Shown here: positions 15,343 to 25,287 of the stretch, in pieces
Position numbering within the stretch: position 1 is the stretch's first letter
Layout: each line of letters begins with the position of its first letter
Source: Halanaerobacter jeridensis
GTDB lineage: Bacteria; Bacillota; Halanaerobiia; Halobacteroidales; Halobacteroidaceae
Length of the DNA stretch: 64,000 nt
Direction of reading: 5' to 3'
NCBI RefSeq assembly: GCF_016908315.1
Contig: NZ_JAFBDQ010000006.1
Span: 1 to 64,000, forward strand
Translations under genes and position numbers: made by a program
Notes under the pieces: generated by a model
Database searches by the model: none
Told to the model about the DNA's origin: nothing
What the model saw: the letters and a program-made list of their open reading frames with translations, nothing else

Positions 15343-17136
15343 ATGAAAAGTATAGATAATATTAATTTAAAAAAGCTCATTCAAAATAAAGATTATTATC
15401 CTTCTCCTGATGCTTGGGAAGAAGAAGTTCTTTATTTTTTGTTAGTTGACAGATTCTCTAATGGAGTTGAAGAAGAACAGTATGATCCGAATTCAGATTA
15501 TGAAAGTGCTTTTGCTAGTGAAGATAGTCGCAAAGATTGGGAGCGGGCTGGTAAAAGATGGAACGGCGGGACTTTGAATGGGATTAAAAGCAAATTAGAT
15601 TATTTAGAAGAACTAGGGATTACTGCTATTTGGGTTAGTCCAATTTTAAAACAAGTTGCTTTTGAAGAAACTTATCATGGTTATGGAGCCCAGAACTTTT
15701 TAGAGATAGATTCTCACTTTGGTAGCAAAGAAGAGCTTAAGGAATTAGTAGATGCTGCTCATGAGAGAGGTATTTATGTTATTTTAGATGTGGTATTAAA
15801 TCATACTGGAAATGTATTTCAGTACCAAGAGAATAGCCCTTGTTATGATGGGAGTGAATTTTCTATTAAAGGGTTTAATGATGGAACAGGTAGTCCAACT
15901 ATTTCTGTTAGTGAACCTGACTTTGACAAAGCTTGGCCCGATGGTGGAGTTTGGCCCAAAGAATTGATGAGTGCAGAAACTTTTTCGCAGAAAGGAGTCA
16001 TCTGTGATTGGGATAATTTCCCTGAGTATGTTGAAGGGGATTTTTTCACTTTGAAAAATATTGATACAGGATATTATCAAGGTGATGAATTTGTTCCTTC
16101 ACAAGCGTTAAAGAATTTAACAGAAATATTTAAATATTGGATTGCTTATGCTGATTTAGATGGTTTTCGTTTAGATACAGCTAAACATCTGTGGACAGGA
16201 GCAGTGCGGTATTTTGCTACTCATATTCATGAATTTGCTACTAGTATTGGGAAGAAGAACTTTTATATTATTGGTGAAATCACCGGTGGAATGGAAGCCG
16301 CTATTGATAAAATTAAACATACAGGTCTTGATGCTGCTTTAGGAATTAATAAAGTTCCTGAACGTTTAGAACAATCAGCTAAAGGATATACTAGCCCAAC
16401 TAAATTTTTTAATGTTTTTAAAAATATTAATTTACCAATTGAAGATCATTATAAATGGTATCGTGACAATGTTGTTACTATGTTTGATGATCATGATATG
16501 GCTACTCAGCCTGATTTAAAAGAAAGGTTTTGTGCTAATGAAGAGACGGCTGATTTATTATTGAATGCTTTGTTTTTAAATTTAATGTCAGTAGGGATTC
16601 CGTGTATTTATTATGGAACTGAACAAGGTTTTGATGGCAGTGGTAGAGATGATAAATATGTTAGAGAGGCTATGTTTGGGGGAGAGTTTGGAGCATTTCG
16701 GAGTAAGGGCAAACATTTTTTTAATCAAGAAAATCAAATTTATGATGAATTATCTAAAATTATAGAAATTAGAAAAGAATATATTACTTTGCAGCAGGGG
16801 CGACAATATTTAAGAAAAGTTTCTTATGATGGTAGTAATTTTGTGCTACCTACTAAAAATGATTCAGCTAGATATACAGGATTGATTGTGTGGTCGAGGA
16901 TTTTAAGTTCTCAAGAGATAGTTTTAGCAATTAATTGTAGTTTAGAAAATAAACATCAAGTAGAAGCAGTGGTTGAAAAAGACTTACATGAGCTAGGAGA
17001 TAAATGGGAATGTATTTATTCTTGTCAAGCTGAACAGATCGGTTCTGAGTCTCAAATTTATAACAAGCAAGATAATAATGTAATAAAAGTATCTGTTCCC
17101 CCTAGTGGAGCAGTAGTTTATAAACCTAAATCTTAA
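15343..17136 (+). CDS. Intracellular GH13 alpha-amylase-type enzyme
   Basis: 597 residues from ATG 15343 (GAGGTG just upstream is its ribosome site, not a GTG start). All GH13 regions are present: I DVVLNH, II GFRLDTAKH with the nucleophile Asp, III IIGEI with the acid/base Glu, and IV FDDHD. No signal peptide, so it acts on cytoplasmic alpha-glucan or imported maltodextrin. Exact specificity cannot be read. The C-terminal all-beta domain is present and length is normal. Transcribed alone. Confidence 0.85.
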   Translation: MKSIDNINLKKLIQNKDYYPSPDAWEEEVLYFLLVDRFSNGVEEEQYDPNSDYESAFASEDSRKDWERAGKRWNGGTLNGIKSKLDYLEELGITAIWVSPILKQVAFEETYHGYGAQNFLEIDSHFGSKEELKELVDAAHERGIYVILDVVLNHTGNVFQYQENSPCYDGSEFSIKGFNDGTGSPTISVSEPDFDKAWPDGGVWPKELMSAETFSQKGVICDWDNFPEYVEGDFFTLKNIDTGYYQGDEFVPSQALKNLTEIFKYWIAYADLDGFRLDTAKHLWTGAVRYFATHIHEFATSIGKKNFYIIGEITGGMEAAIDKIKHTGLDAALGINKVPERLEQSAKGYTSPTKFFNVFKNINLPIEDHYKWYRDNVVTMFDDHDMATQPDLKERFCANEETADLLLNALFLNLMSVGIPCIYYGTEQGFDGSGRDDKYVREAMFGGEFGAFRSKGKHFFNQENQIYDELSKIIEIRKEYITLQQGRQYLRKVSYDGSNFVLPTKNDSARYTGLIVWSRILSSQEIVLAINCSLENKHQVEAVVEKDLHELGDKWECIYSCQAEQIGSESQIYNKQDNNVIKVSVPPSGAVVYKPKS

Positions 17137-17173
17137 AGCAAAATCTTTCTTATAGAGATAAATAGCTTTAAGT

Positions 17174-17914
17174 TTAGATATTGTGTTTTTTACTTGCTTC
17201 TTTAATTAATAAATTGAATAGTTCTTTAAAACAAGGATGAAGATGGGTTAAATCTTCGGGATGCCATTGAACTCCAATTACAAAATCTTTATCTACAGCT
17301 TCAATAGCTTCTACTATTTCTCCTTCTGTTTTAGCTATTACTTTAAATCCTGGGGCCAACTCTTTAATAGCCTGATGATGATGAGAATTAACATCTAACT
17401 GCTGGCAGCAGGCAAAATTGCATAAACTACAATTCTCTTCAATCTTGACAGTATGATGGACATAATTTTCATCTCTCTTATCTGGCAAATGGACTAAGTT
17501 ATCATCATATTGTGCAATAATATCTTGATATAAACTGCCTCCACGAGCAACATTGATCAGTTGCATTCCCCGACAGATACCTAAGATTGGGATATTCTCT
17601 TCAAAAGCTAGCTCAAATAGTTTCATTTCCCAACTATCCCGGCGAGGGTCATTGTCTTCAACATGGTCAGTGACAATATTATCATAGTGATGCGGGGATA
17701 CATCTTGTCCACCACTCAAAATAAGTCCATCAATTAATTCAATATAATCTATGGCTGTGCGCAAATCATTCATCAGTGGAATTAAGATCGGAGTTCCTCC
17801 TGCTTCAGAGACTACTTTCATATAGCTACATCTAACTTTATTATAATGTTTATTATTAACTTCTTGTTTGCAAAATGTAGTAATTCCAATTACCGGTTTT
17901 TTAATTTTGATCAC
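17174..17914 (-). CDS. Class I glutamine amidotransferase-like gamma-glutamyl hydrolase (PuuD type)
   Basis: 246 residues with the peptidase C26 triad: nucleophile Cys in GICRGMQLINV, His in QWHPEDLTHLH, and the following acidic residue. The oxyanion region is DGLILSGGQDVSPHHY. Family members hydrolyse gamma-glutamyl-GABA or similar amides. The start is uncertain: the GTG at 17914 lies only about two bases from GGGAGA, and no ATG is near. Convergent with the amylase gene; not in an operon. Confidence 0.78.
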   Translation of the reverse strand: MIKIKKPVIGITTFCKQEVNNKHYNKVRCSYMKVVSEAGGTPILIPLMNDLRTAIDYIELIDGLILSGGQDVSPHHYDNIVTDHVEDNDPRRDSWEMKLFELAFEENIPILGICRGMQLINVARGGSLYQDIIAQYDDNLVHLPDKRDENYVHHTVKIEENCSLCNFACCQQLDVNSHHHQAIKELAPGFKVIAKTEGEIVEAIEAVDKDFVIGVQWHPEDLTHLHPCFKELFNLLIKEASKKHNI

Positions 17915-18184
17915 TCTCCCAATGATTTCTATCTTTTATAGCAGAATTTATTTTTGCTCATAAATTAATTTTATATTATAATTTGTTGTAGCTTTAATAA
18001 TAACATAAAATACTTTAAATTACCAAACTTGTAGTAAGTAATTATATAATTCTCAGTTGTTTAAGGTTAGAGAAAGAGAACCATATTTTTTTATCTAAAG
18101 TAGTTAATTATCTCTAAGATAAATAATTTTGTATTGAGAGTTATTATGATAATAATTATGATTATTTAATCTGGAGGCTAAAAG

Positions 18185-18703
18185 ATGTGTCAGAAAAACA
18201 AATCTGATGATTTAAAAAAAGTTAATTTTGATCGATATGTAGCATATTTGGATTCCCCAATTGGACTATTAGAGATTCAATCTAAACAAGAGAAGATAGT
18301 TGAGCTTAATTTTAGGAAAGAAAAAAGATATAAGGAGCAATTAGATTCTACATTGATAGAAGCTCAAAAACAATTAAATGATTATTTTAGCGGGGAAAGA
18401 AAAGAATTTGACTTAGCACTAAAAATAACTGGAACTGAATTTCAAAAAGATGTGTGGCAAGAGCTAATGAAAATTCCATATGGGCATACAGTATCATATA
18501 AGGATATAGCAATAGCTATAGGAAATAATAATGCCTATAGAGCAGTAGGGAATGCGAACAATAAGAATCAAATTCCAATTATTATACCGTGTCATCGAGT
18601 AGTAGGAAGTAATGGTATTGGCGGCTACGGGGCTAATACCTCTCGTAAAAAGTGGCTCTTAGAACATGATAAAAATAATTTAAAGGGGGATAAAGATGAA
18701 TAA
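18185..18703 (+). CDS. ogt: Methylated-DNA--protein-cysteine methyltransferase
   Basis: 172 residues. The active-site motif IIPCHRVVGSNGIGGYG holds the acceptor Cys, and the DNA-binding helix precedes it (FQKDVWQELMKIPYGHTVSY). It repairs O6-alkylguanine by irreversible transfer of the alkyl group to Cys. ATG 18185 follows GGAGGC. Overlaps the next gene by eight bases, so the two are co-transcribed. Confidence 0.9.
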   Translation: MCQKNKSDDLKKVNFDRYVAYLDSPIGLLEIQSKQEKIVELNFRKEKRYKEQLDSTLIEAQKQLNDYFSGERKEFDLALKITGTEFQKDVWQELMKIPYGHTVSYKDIAIAIGNNNAYRAVGNANNKNQIPIIIPCHRVVGSNGIGGYGANTSRKKWLLEHDKNNLKGDKDE

Positions 18704-19751
18704 TAAGCAAGAAAAAATATATAGTTTTAAAAACGATTATAGCGAAGGTGCACATCCTAATATTTTGCAGGCCTTAGCAGAAACTAATGCAGAACAGCAG
18801 GCTGGTTATGGGCAGGATGATTATTCTAAGAGGGCTAGCAATATTTTGCGCAAGGAAGTGCAGGATGAAAATAGTGATATCCATTTTGTTTCAGGTGGAA
18901 CACAAGCTAATTTGATAGTAATAGCATCAATATTAAAGCCTTATGAGTCTGTAATAGCAGCTGATACAGGACATATAAATACTCATGAAGCAGGAGCAAT
19001 TGAGGCTACAGGACATAAAATAAATACGGTTGCTACTAAAAATGGAAAATTATCTCCGGAGAAGATTGAAGCATTATTAGAACAGCATACTGATGAACAT
19101 ATGGTTAAACCTAAATTAGTATTTATTTCAAATTCAACAGAATTAGGAACAATATATACTAAAAGAGAACTATCTGAATTATATTCATTTTGTAAAGCAA
19201 ATGATTTATTATTATATTTAGATGGAGCTAGATTAGGTTCTGCTTTATGTTCATCTAAAAATGATTTAAGTCTAGCTGAGTTATCAAATTTAGTGGATGT
19301 CTTTTATATTGGTGGTACTAAAAATGGTGCTTTATGTGGAGAAGCAATAATTATCAATAATGATGATTTAAAAGATGATTTCAGATTTTATTTAAAGCAG
19401 CGGGGAGCTTTATTTGCTAAGGGGAGAGTATTGGGCATTCAATTTGTTGAATTATTTAAAGATGATTTATTTTTCTCTTTAGCAGAACATGCTAATGCAA
19501 TGGCAGATAAGTTAAGTCAAAATATTGCCGGTCTAGGATATGAGTTTTTAACTGAAACTAACTCTAATCAACTATTTCCTATTTTCCCAAATACATTGAT
19601 TGATAAATTAAGTGAAAAATATTCTTTTCATATTTGGTCTGAAATTAACAATCAACGGTCTGCAATAAGATTAGTGACTTCTTGGGCAACTAAAGAAGAA
19701 ATGGTAGATAGATTTATATCTGATTTAGAAAAGTATAGCACTTACAATTAA
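18696..19751 (+). CDS. ltaE: Low-specificity threonine aldolase
   Basis: 351 residues, PLP-dependent fold type I. The PLP lysine is in YIGGTKNGALCGEA and the phosphate/cofactor region in VSGGTQANLIVIASI; the cofactor Asp is in YLDGARLGSA. It cleaves L-threonine or allo-threonine to glycine and acetaldehyde, or the reverse. Overlaps ogt and is followed 13 bp later by a small membrane protein, forming a three-gene operon with no obvious shared pathway. Confidence 0.87.
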   Translation: MNNKQEKIYSFKNDYSEGAHPNILQALAETNAEQQAGYGQDDYSKRASNILRKEVQDENSDIHFVSGGTQANLIVIASILKPYESVIAADTGHINTHEAGAIEATGHKINTVATKNGKLSPEKIEALLEQHTDEHMVKPKLVFISNSTELGTIYTKRELSELYSFCKANDLLLYLDGARLGSALCSSKNDLSLAELSNLVDVFYIGGTKNGALCGEAIIINNDDLKDDFRFYLKQRGALFAKGRVLGIQFVELFKDDLFFSLAEHANAMADKLSQNIAGLGYEFLTETNSNQLFPIFPNTLIDKLSEKYSFHIWSEINNQRSAIRLVTSWATKEEMVDRFISDLEKYSTYN

Positions 19752-19764
19752 GTGGAGGGATACA

Positions 19765-20121
19765 ATGACGCAGAAAAAGTTTAAATTAATTTTATCACTG
19801 ATGATAATTATTGGAATGTTGCTGGCAGTAGTTGTAGGATGGAATGATTATTCTCCTACAATATTATTATCGATTGCTGTGATAAGTATGGTTTTATTTT
19901 GGATCATGGAAAGTAAATTAACGAATGTGATTGAAGATGAGCGGACTACAAAGATTGAAGGAAAAGCAGCTAAATCAACTTTAATGTTATTTGTTTTAGC
20001 GGCTAGTGGGACTAGTCTTTATTTATCGGGTACAAGAGCAGGCATGATCTTGATTAGAAGTATCAGCAGTATAGTATTATTATTTATAATATTTAAATTT
20101 TATTATCAAAGAAAAATGTAA
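19765..20121 (+). CDS. DUF2178-like membrane protein
   Basis: 118 residues with four predicted membrane helices and the central motif NVIEDERTTKIEGKAAKST, typical of DUF2178. Function unknown in the family. ATG 19765 follows GGAGGG, 13 bp after the aldolase stop. Confidence 0.65.
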   Translation: MTQKKFKLILSLMIIIGMLLAVVVGWNDYSPTILLSIAVISMVLFWIMESKLTNVIEDERTTKIEGKAAKSTLMLFVLAASGTSLYLSGTRAGMILIRSISSIVLLFIIFKFYYQRKM

Positions 20122-20155
20122 GCGGCTAAATTTAATGAATAATACAAAATTAAGT

Positions 20156-20184
20156 TTGACAAATTTCGATAAGATTATTATAAT
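20156..20184 (+). promoter_or_regulatory. Consensus promoter of the ribose operon
   Basis: TTGACA (20156-20161), 17-bp spacer, TATAAT (20179-20184): a perfect sigma-A match. Predicted start near 20191, giving a 200-nt leader before rbsR. Confidence 0.8.
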
Positions 20185-20251
20185 ATAGGTGAAATTAAAT
20201 AAGAGTAATAATTTTAAGTGGAATATAATCCATATAACTAATTAACTAATA

Positions 20252-20327
20252 AGAATCCACATTATCGGGGGAAAGCTTTCTCGTCTTAGCGAGAAGGTTG
20301 TTTCTAGATAAGGTGGATTCTTTTTTT
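20252..20327 (+). terminator. Structured leader terminator upstream of rbsR
   Basis: Outer stem AGAATCCAC/GTGGATTCT extended by TTATC/GATAA, an inner hairpin TTCTCG/CGAGAA, then T7 directly after the outer stem. It lies between the promoter and the first gene, so it is an attenuator or conditional terminator candidate, or the 3' end of a short RNA. No known riboswitch consensus recognised. Confidence 0.7.
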
Positions 20328-20338
20328 ATTAGCAGTGG

Positions 20339-20363
20339 TGAAAACGTTAACGCAATCGTTTTC
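20339..20363 (+). promoter_or_regulatory. LacI-family operator candidate before rbsR
   Basis: TGAAAACGTTAACG followed by CAATCGTTTTC, with outer arms GAAAACG/CGTTTTC. It shares AAAACGTTAACG with a second copy before rbsK. It also resembles a catabolite (cre) site with one mismatch. Confidence 0.6.
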
Positions 20364-20390
20364 AAAGACGAAATAAGGAGAGTGGATATT

Positions 20391-21404
20391 GTGGCAGTCA
20401 CTATCAAAGATATTGCTAAAAAGGCAGGTGTTTCCCCGACAACAGTTTCGCGAGTATTAAATAATAAACCAGATGTGAGTGATGAAACTAAAAAAAGAAT
20501 TCAACAAGTAATTGATGAACTAAATTATAATCCTAATGGTATAGCGCGGGGATTAGTGCTAGATAAAACACATACTTTAGGACTAGTGATTCCTGATATA
20601 AGTAATCCATTTTTTCCTGAAGTAGCAAAGGGAATTGAAGATAAGGCTAAAGAAGCAGGCTATTCTGTTATCTTTTGTAATACCGATAATCACACCCAAG
20701 GTGAGAAAGAAGCAATTGAATTGATGAAGAGTAAACAAGTTGATGGAATGATTGTTTCCTTAGCTATTAATGATCAAAATAAAGAAGAATTAGATGAATT
20801 AGCTGCACAGGACTTCCCAGTAGTTCAGATTGATCGTAAGATTCCGGAGTCAGGTTTTCCAGCAGTAGTAATTGATAATCAGGCTGCTGCTTATAAAGCT
20901 ACAAAATACTTAATAGATTTAGGTCATCATAAAATAGCCCATATTAGTGGTGATTTAGAAGTTAAACCTGCCCAAGATAGATTAGCTGGATTTAAATCAG
21001 CCCTTCAAGAAGTAGGACTGTCTTGTAAAGAAGAGTTGATTAGAGAAGGTGATTATAGTAGTCAATCAGGTTATAGGGAAATGAAAGAACTTTTAGATCT
21101 TTCTGAACAACCCACAGCAGTGTTTATTGCTAATGATTTAATGGCTTTAGGTGCTTATGAGGCAGTTTTTGAAGCAGGTTTAAAGATCCCAGAAGATATT
21201 TCAATTGTTGGTTATGATGATATAGAAGTAGCTTCTGTTATTCGGCCTGCTTTAACTACTATCTCTCAGCCGGAATATCAATTAGGAGTAGAAGCATCAA
21301 AATTATTAATTAATAGTTTAGAAAGTAATGAGCAATTAGAACAAGAAGATAGAATTTTAGCAGCAGAATTAGTAGAGAGAAATTCGAGTACTAATAGAAA
21401 ATAA
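20391..21404 (+). CDS. rbsR: LacI-family ribose operon repressor
   Basis: 337 residues from GTG 20391, chosen because AAGGAGAG lies upstream and the protein then begins with the standard headpiece TIKDIAKKAGVSPTTVSRVLNN. The sugar-binding domain has LGLVIPDISNPFF and the GYDDIEVASVIRP end typical of ribose repressors. First gene of an operon with rbsKDACB and transaldolase. Operator-like sites flank it on both sides, consistent with autoregulation and control of the downstream genes. Confidence 0.88.
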   Translation: MAVTIKDIAKKAGVSPTTVSRVLNNKPDVSDETKKRIQQVIDELNYNPNGIARGLVLDKTHTLGLVIPDISNPFFPEVAKGIEDKAKEAGYSVIFCNTDNHTQGEKEAIELMKSKQVDGMIVSLAINDQNKEELDELAAQDFPVVQIDRKIPESGFPAVVIDNQAAAYKATKYLIDLGHHKIAHISGDLEVKPAQDRLAGFKSALQEVGLSCKEELIREGDYSSQSGYREMKELLDLSEQPTAVFIANDLMALGAYEAVFEAGLKIPEDISIVGYDDIEVASVIRPALTTISQPEYQLGVEASKLLINSLESNEQLEQEDRILAAELVERNSSTNRK

Positions 21405-21425
21405 TGATGATTTTAGTGGGGTTTC

Positions 21426-21439
21426 GAAAACGTTAACGA
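21426..21439 (+). promoter_or_regulatory. Second LacI-family operator candidate, before rbsK
   Basis: GAAAACGTTAACGA, sharing 12 bases (AAAACGTTAACG) with the site before rbsR. It lies in the 66-bp gap between rbsR and rbsK. Confidence 0.6.
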
Positions 21440-21470
21440 GGTTGATATTACAAGGGAAGGAGGAATTGAA

Positions 21471-22388
21471 ATGTCAGGAGGTATTTTAGTAATTGGCAGT
21501 ATGAATATGGACTTAGTAGTCCAAACTAAAAATTTCCCAGAAAAAGGTGAAACAGTAGTAGGGAAAAATTTTGCTCAAGCTCCAGGAGGCAAAGGAGCTA
21601 ATCAGGCTTTAGCAGCTGCTAAATTGGGTTCAGAAGTTAAATTTATTGGAGCTTGTGGTAATGACTACTTTGGTGAAGAAGTAGTGGATAGTTTAAAAGC
21701 AGGTGGAGTTAATACTGAAGATGTTCATAGATTAGATGTAAGTACTGGAATTGCTAATATTACTGTAGAAGAAGATGGTGATAATAGAATTATAATTGTT
21801 CCCGGAGCCAATAATCAATTAAGACCTGAAGTAATTGCTAAGCATGAAAATGAAATTAAAGAGGCGGAGTTAATATTATTGCAATTAGAAATCCCAATAG
21901 AGACTATTGAAGAGATTATTGATTTAGCTGCTCAGTATGAGACTAAAGTATTATTAGACCCCGCTCCAGTCAAAGACTTAACAGCTGAGATTTATAGTAA
22001 TGTAGATTATTTGCTGCCTAATGAGGGAGAGTTGGAGTCTTTATTTCCTAATCTAGAGAGTAGAGGAGCTCGAGCTAATAAGTTACTTGAGTTAGGGGTA
22101 GATAAAGTATTGTTAACTAAAGGAAAGCAGGGGATAACTTTATATAGTACTGATAAAATCAAAAATTATGGTGCAGTAACAGTTGATGCTGTAGATACAA
22201 CAGCAGCTGGCGATGCTTTTGCTGGTGGATTTGCCCATGGTTTACAGCAAGGTTGGAGTGAAAAAGAAGCTATTAATTTTGCTTCTCAAGTTGCTGCCTT
22301 ATCAGTAACTAAAGAAGGAGCTCAACCATCATTGCCTACAACTAAAGAAGTCAGAAAATTCAAACAACAAAGGGGGTTGGAAGAATGA
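21471..22388 (+). CDS. rbsK: Ribokinase
   Basis: 305 residues, PfkB family. The N-terminal signature is GGKGANQALAAAKLG, and the C-terminal DTTAAGDAFAGGFA contains the catalytic Asp and anion hole. Phosphorylates D-ribose to ribose-5-phosphate after import. ATG 21471 follows GGAGGAA. The stop overlaps rbsD by four bases (ATGA). Confidence 0.93.
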   Translation: MSGGILVIGSMNMDLVVQTKNFPEKGETVVGKNFAQAPGGKGANQALAAAKLGSEVKFIGACGNDYFGEEVVDSLKAGGVNTEDVHRLDVSTGIANITVEEDGDNRIIIVPGANNQLRPEVIAKHENEIKEAELILLQLEIPIETIEEIIDLAAQYETKVLLDPAPVKDLTAEIYSNVDYLLPNEGELESLFPNLESRGARANKLLELGVDKVLLTKGKQGITLYSTDKIKNYGAVTVDAVDTTAAGDAFAGGFAHGLQQGWSEKEAINFASQVAALSVTKEGAQPSLPTTKEVRKFKQQRGLEE

Positions 22389-22789
22389 AGAAAGATGGTA
22401 TTTTAAATAATCAGTTATCGCGATTAATAGCCGAGATGGGGCATAAAGATAGATTGGTAATTTGTGATTCAGGGTTGCCAATTCCTCAAACAGTAGAAAG
22501 AGTTGATTTGGCTTTAAAACCTGGTACTCCAAAATATAAAGAAGTCTTAACGGCTGTACTAGATGATTTAGTAGTAGAAGGAGCTATTGTAGCTCAGGAA
22601 ATGAAAGAAGAAAGCCCGCAGTTGTGGGAAGAGACTAAGCAATTGTTGGCTCAATTTGGAGTAGAAGAAATTGAAACTTGCTCTCATGAAGAGTTTAAAA
22701 AGTTAACTACTACTACTAAAGGAATTGTAAGGAGTGGTGAAGTAATCCCCTTTGCTAATATAATTTTAATTTCGGGAGTTGATTTTTAA
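22385..22789 (+). CDS. rbsD: D-ribose pyranase
   Basis: 134 residues. The N-terminus [20 protein letters not shown] with its catalytic His, and DSGLPIP, are family hallmarks. Interconverts the pyranose and furanose forms of ribose so that ribokinase receives its substrate. Overlaps rbsK by four bases and rbsA by one. Confidence 0.93.
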   Translation: MKKDGILNNQLSRLIAEMGHKDRLVICDSGLPIPQTVERVDLALKPGTPKYKEVLTAVLDDLVVEGAIVAQEMKEESPQLWEETKQLLAQFGVEEIETCSHEEFKKLTTTTKGIVRSGEVIPFANIILISGVDF

Positions 22790-24285
22790 TGAGCGAAGAC
22801 TTAATTTTGGAAATGAAGAATATAACTAAAACTTTTCCCGGAGTCAAAGCTTTAGATAATGTAAATTTGGATTTGTACAAAGGAGAAATTCATGCATTAT
22901 TAGGAGAAAACGGTGCAGGAAAATCAACACTTATGAAAGTATTAAATGGTATTCATCATCAGAACAGCGGAGAAATCTATTTTAAAGGACAGGAGGTAGA
23001 TTTTGCTGGTCCTAGAGAAGCGCAGGAGGCTGGACTATCGATTATTCACCAAGAATTAAAACTATTACCTGATTTAACAGTTGCAGAAAATGTATTCTTA
23101 GGCCGAGAAAAGGTAAATGGTATTTTTGTAGATTTTGCTGATTTAAAAGAGAAAACAGCTGATGTTTTAGAGCAATTAGGAGTAGATATCGATCCTGAAA
23201 CTAAGGTTAGAGATTTGAATATCGGTAGTCAACAAATGGTAGAGATTGCAAAGGCTATTTCACAAGAGGCAGAAGTACTAGTGATGGACGAACCTACCTC
23301 ATCTTTAACACCTGGTGAAGCAGAATTGTTATTTGACTTGATAGAACGTTTAAGAGAACAACAAATCTCTATCATTTATATTTCTCATAAAATTGAAGAA
23401 ATATTTAAACTTTGTGATCGAGTTACTGTGCTGCGTGATGGGGCAAAGGTAGGAGAAGTAGAAGTAGCAAATACTAATCGTGATCAACTAGTCCGAATGA
23501 TGGTCGGGCGAGATATAACAGAAAGATTTCCTGAAATAGAGAATAACCGTAGTGATAAGATTTTAGAAGTTAAGAATTTATCTGTACCTGGTAAAGTAAA
23601 AGATGCAACTTTTGATGTTTATAAAGGAGAGGTATTAGGAATTGCTGGTTTGATGGGAGCAGGAAGAACAGAATTAGCAAAAACAATTTATGGTGCTTTT
23701 AAACCCGAAAGTGGCGAAATATATTATAAAGGTGAAAAAATTGAAATTAATTCCCCAAAAGAGGCAATTGATTTAGGCTTTTATTATCTGAGTGAAGATC
23801 GTAAAGAGGAAGGATTGGTATTAACTGAAAGTGTAGAACACAATATTTCTTTATCAATTTTAGACCGCATTAAAAATATAGGTTTGATTGATCAAGATCG
23901 AGAAGGGGAATTGGCCCGCAAATACATTGATGATTTAGCTATAAAGACTCCTGATGAGAAAAGAGAGGTTAAAAGTCTCAGTGGAGGGAATCAACAAAAA
24001 GTTGTAATTGCTAAAGTTTTAAGTACCGAACCGGAAGTAGTGATTTTAGATGATCCAACTCGTGGAATAGATGTAGGGGCAAAGCGAGAAATTTATAACT
24101 TAATCAATGATTTTGTTGAACAAGGAGTAGCGGTGATTTTGATTTCTTCTGAATTACCAGAAGTATTAAATTTAAGCCACCGTATTTTAGTGATGCATGA
24201 GCATAAAATTGCAGGAGAGTTAGATGGTGGACAAGCAACTCAGGAAAAAATAATGAATTTAGCGACAGGGGGGAGCATAAATTGA
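22789..24285 (+). CDS. rbsA: Ribose ABC transporter, double ATPase
   Basis: 498 residues with two ABC domains. The first has Walker [10 protein letters not shown] and [10 protein letters not shown]. The second has the degenerate loop GLMGAGRTE and LSGGNQQK with [12 protein letters not shown]. This asymmetry is typical of RbsA/MglA. It energises ribose uptake with RbsC and RbsB. Starts on the last base of rbsD. Confidence 0.93.
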   Translation: MSEDLILEMKNITKTFPGVKALDNVNLDLYKGEIHALLGENGAGKSTLMKVLNGIHHQNSGEIYFKGQEVDFAGPREAQEAGLSIIHQELKLLPDLTVAENVFLGREKVNGIFVDFADLKEKTADVLEQLGVDIDPETKVRDLNIGSQQMVEIAKAISQEAEVLVMDEPTSSLTPGEAELLFDLIERLREQQISIIYISHKIEEIFKLCDRVTVLRDGAKVGEVEVANTNRDQLVRMMVGRDITERFPEIENNRSDKILEVKNLSVPGKVKDATFDVYKGEVLGIAGLMGAGRTELAKTIYGAFKPESGEIYYKGEKIEINSPKEAIDLGFYYLSEDRKEEGLVLTESVEHNISLSILDRIKNIGLIDQDREGELARKYIDDLAIKTPDEKREVKSLSGGNQQKVVIAKVLSTEPEVVILDDPTRGIDVGAKREIYNLINDFVEQGVAVILISSELPEVLNLSHRILVMHEHKIAGELDGGQATQEKIMNLATGGSIN

Positions 24286-25265
24286 GTCAACAATCACAAG
24301 AACAACCTCAAGCTGGAGTTGGTGCTACTTTGCTAGAAAAAATAAAATCAGCTACTCAATTTAAAACTGGTCTTGGTTTATTAGGAATTATAGTTGTTTT
24401 ATCTCTTTCAAGTGAGTATTTCTTAACAGTTACTAATTTATTTAATATAGTTACTCAGACTTCAATTAATGCCTTACTAGCTTTTGGAATGACTTTTGTA
24501 ATCTTATCTGGTGGTATTGATTTATCCGTAGGTTCTGTAATGGCTGTAGCTAGTGCAGTAACTGCTGGATTATTGACTAGTGGAATGAATATGGTAATTG
24601 CTATTATTGGTGGTTTAATTGCTGGAACTGGCTTAGGATTATTTAATGGTTTAGTAATTTCTCGTTTAGCAATGCCGGCTTTTATTGTTACTTTGGCGAT
24701 GAAGAGTATTGCTCGTGGTTTAACTTTGATTTATACTGATGGACGTCCTATTTCTGGCTTTAATGATGCATTTCAGTTTTTAGGAGGTGGTAAGGTAGGG
24801 CCAATTCCTGTACCTGTTATAATCTTAGTTATTGTATTAACTATTTGTTATATTGTATTAAAGAAAACTCCATTTGGACGTTATGTTTATGCGATAGGTG
24901 GTAGTGAAGAAGCAGCAGAATTATCAGGAATTAAAACAAAGGTGATTAAGACTACTGTTTTTGCTATTAGTGGTTTTATGGCTTCATTAAGTGGGATTGT
25001 ACTTGCTTCAAGATTAAATTCGGCGCAACCGACAGCTGGAACAGGATATGAATTAGATGCTATTGCAGCTGTAGTTTTAGGTGGTACAAGCTTAACTGGT
25101 GGTCGTGGTGGCATTACAGGAACTTTGATTGGTGCTTTGATTATGGGTGTTATTAATAATGGTTTAAACCTATTAAATGTATCTTCCTTTTATCAGTTAG
25201 TAGCAAAAGGTACAGTTATTTTACTTGCTATTTATTTAGATAGACGAAGCAAACAAGCTGCATAA
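24282..25265 (+). CDS. rbsC: Ribose ABC transporter permease
   Basis: 327 residues, polytopic, with the BPD_transp_2 signature [17 protein letters not shown] and the conserved [13 protein letters not shown] loop. TTG 24282 overlaps the rbsA stop and follows GGGGGGAGC. Forms the membrane channel of the ribose importer. Confidence 0.92.
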   Translation: MSQQSQEQPQAGVGATLLEKIKSATQFKTGLGLLGIIVVLSLSSEYFLTVTNLFNIVTQTSINALLAFGMTFVILSGGIDLSVGSVMAVASAVTAGLLTSGMNMVIAIIGGLIAGTGLGLFNGLVISRLAMPAFIVTLAMKSIARGLTLIYTDGRPISGFNDAFQFLGGGKVGPIPVPVIILVIVLTICYIVLKKTPFGRYVYAIGGSEEAAELSGIKTKVIKTTVFAISGFMASLSGIVLASRLNSAQPTAGTGYELDAIAAVVLGGTSLTGGRGGITGTLIGALIMGVINNGLNLLNVSSFYQLVAKGTVILLAIYLDRRSKQAA

Positions 25266-25287
25266 AAACTAAAGGGGGTTTTAGATA

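Noticed and set aside
20252-20327. T-box, guanidine, preQ1 or fluoride riboswitch in the rbs leader
   Set aside because: None of their conserved cores was recognised; only a structured terminator can be supported.
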